From: Lachnotalea sp. AF33-28
GTDB taxonomy: Bacteria > Bacillota > Clostridia > Lachnospirales > Lachnospiraceae
Assembly: GCF_003477885.1 (NCBI RefSeq)
Contig: NZ_QUEE01000007.1
Span: forward strand, 1-64,000
Reading direction: 5' to 3'
DNA length: 64,000 nucleotides
The position numbers were made by a program, and so were the translations under genes. The notes beneath the pieces are model-generated. The model worked only from the letters and a program-made list of their open reading frames with translations. It had not been told where the DNA came from and did no database searches. Below, in pieces: positions 63,733 through 64,000 of this stretch. The first letter of the stretch is position 1. Each line of letters opens with the position of its first letter.

Positions 63733-64000
63733 TCATATCAGGGCAAACTCCTTCAGGCGTATCTCCATTGCCTGTTTGGACACCTCAAAGATTTCCGCCA
63801 TTTTGCAGACAAACTCGCTCTTTGACCGGCACACGGGTCGGAGTGCGTAAAAGCAGCGTTTGACCTGTCCGTTGGGCATCAGGAGAGCTTTGGCAAGGTA
63901 GTTTGCCTGCCATTCCGTAGCGTCCTCGTCGGTATCGTGGTTATACAAAGCGGCGGCGACGCCTGTCCCGCTGAAGATGCGCTTGTGAAGGATGTAGTGT
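63733..64000 (-). CDS. ImmA/IrrE-family metallopeptidase, 5' end beyond the window
   Basis: Partial: about 89 residues of the C-terminal part. Reading in frame to the edge gives HYILHKRIF, the segment after a HExxH zinc site (HEFGHYILH type), then EWQANYLAKALLMP, a close match to the ExxANxFAxxLLMP motif. In ICEBs1 ImmA cuts the ImmR repressor to switch on the element. The zinc site itself and the start lie outside the window. Confidence 0.8.
   Translation of the reverse strand, partial: HYILHKRIFSGTGVAAALYNHDTDEDATEWQANYLAKALLMPNGQVKRCFYALRPVCRSKSEFVCKMAEIFEVSKQAMEIRLKEFALI

Larger units (their letters stand above)
59956..64000 (-). mobile_element. One end of an integrative element (large serine recombinase type), cut by the window
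   Basis: Genes on the minus strand, from the end inwards: large serine recombinase, TnpW-like protein, PemK/MazF-like protein, sigma-like factor, a small zinc-ribbon protein and an ImmA/IrrE-like peptidase. This set is typical of clostridial conjugative/mobilizable transposons of the Tn4451/Tn1549-like world. The outer boundary lies somewhere in 59847-59955, just after dnaJ; the exact attachment site cannot be fixed without the other end. Confidence 0.85.

Overview
The window (64 kb, roughly 50% G+C by eye) looks like chromosome of a spore-forming, anaerobic Gram-positive in the Lachnospiraceae / Clostridium cluster XIVa group. The evidence is the gpr-spoIIP-lepA block next to hrcA-grpE-dnaK-dnaJ with a CIRCE operator, AGGAGG-type ribosome sites throughout, a DUF4358 / DHHW / MBOAT envelope cluster, and a large-serine-recombinase mobile element with the TnpW / sigma / PemK-like genes common in gut Clostridia. 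No species can be named from the sequence alone.

Layout. 1-1.7 kb: an intact IS30-family insertion sequence with perfect 30-bp inverted repeats. 1.7-2.5 kb: six tRNA genes in one transcript. 2.5-4 kb: an MFS transporter. 4-14.6 kb: cell-envelope genes, namely an O-acylation module (SGNH hydrolase, DUF4358, MBOAT, DHHW), a small XRE regulator, a PIG-L deacetylase, a YfhO-like protein and a membrane-bound glycerophosphodiesterase. 14.8-19.7 kb: an SGNH esterase, two MATE exporters and a secreted NlpC/P60 hydrolase. 19.8-25.9 kb: arginine biosynthesis, with argG divergent from argC-argJ-argB-argD; ArgR-like boxes lie on the argC promoter. 25.9-27.7 kb: a ClC channel/antiporter and a small DMT permease. 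27.8-34.1 kb: DNA-uptake genes comEA and comEC enclosing a response regulator, a histidine kinase and a GerMN lipoprotein. 34.4-35.1 kb: non-coding, rich in palindromes. 35.1-42 kb: an acetyl-esterase and a 1897-residue secreted beta-helix protein. 42-46.4 kb: a small orphan, a broken ABC gene, citrate synthase, holA and rpsT. 46.4-59.8 kb: gpr, spoIIP, lepA, an inverted tldE-tldD-arsR insert, then the heat-shock operon hrcA-grpE-dnaK-dnaJ. 60-64 kb: one end of an integrative element just after dnaJ, running off the window.

The most unusual signal is a family of dispersed, gene-free hairpin elements. Copies A (42917-43135, +), B (46181-46415, -) and C (54702-54817, +), plus a solitary end D (34464-34497), share ends and core. 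A and B each have a perfect 30-bp stem whose outer 18 bp differ between copies, with every change compensated on the opposite arm. C has its own perfect 19-bp stem and has lost most of the core. No coding potential explains them. A separate 160-bp palindromic element of a different family lies at 34709-34868.

Other points of note: the response regulator / kinase / GerMN-lipoprotein trio resembles actinobacterial MtrA-MtrB-LpqB but sits between comEA and comEC; comEC appears to start at an ATC codon; and TldD/TldE with an ArsR-type regulator interrupts the usual lepA-to-hrcA neighbourhood. All functional calls come from reading motifs and gene order; no database search was run.
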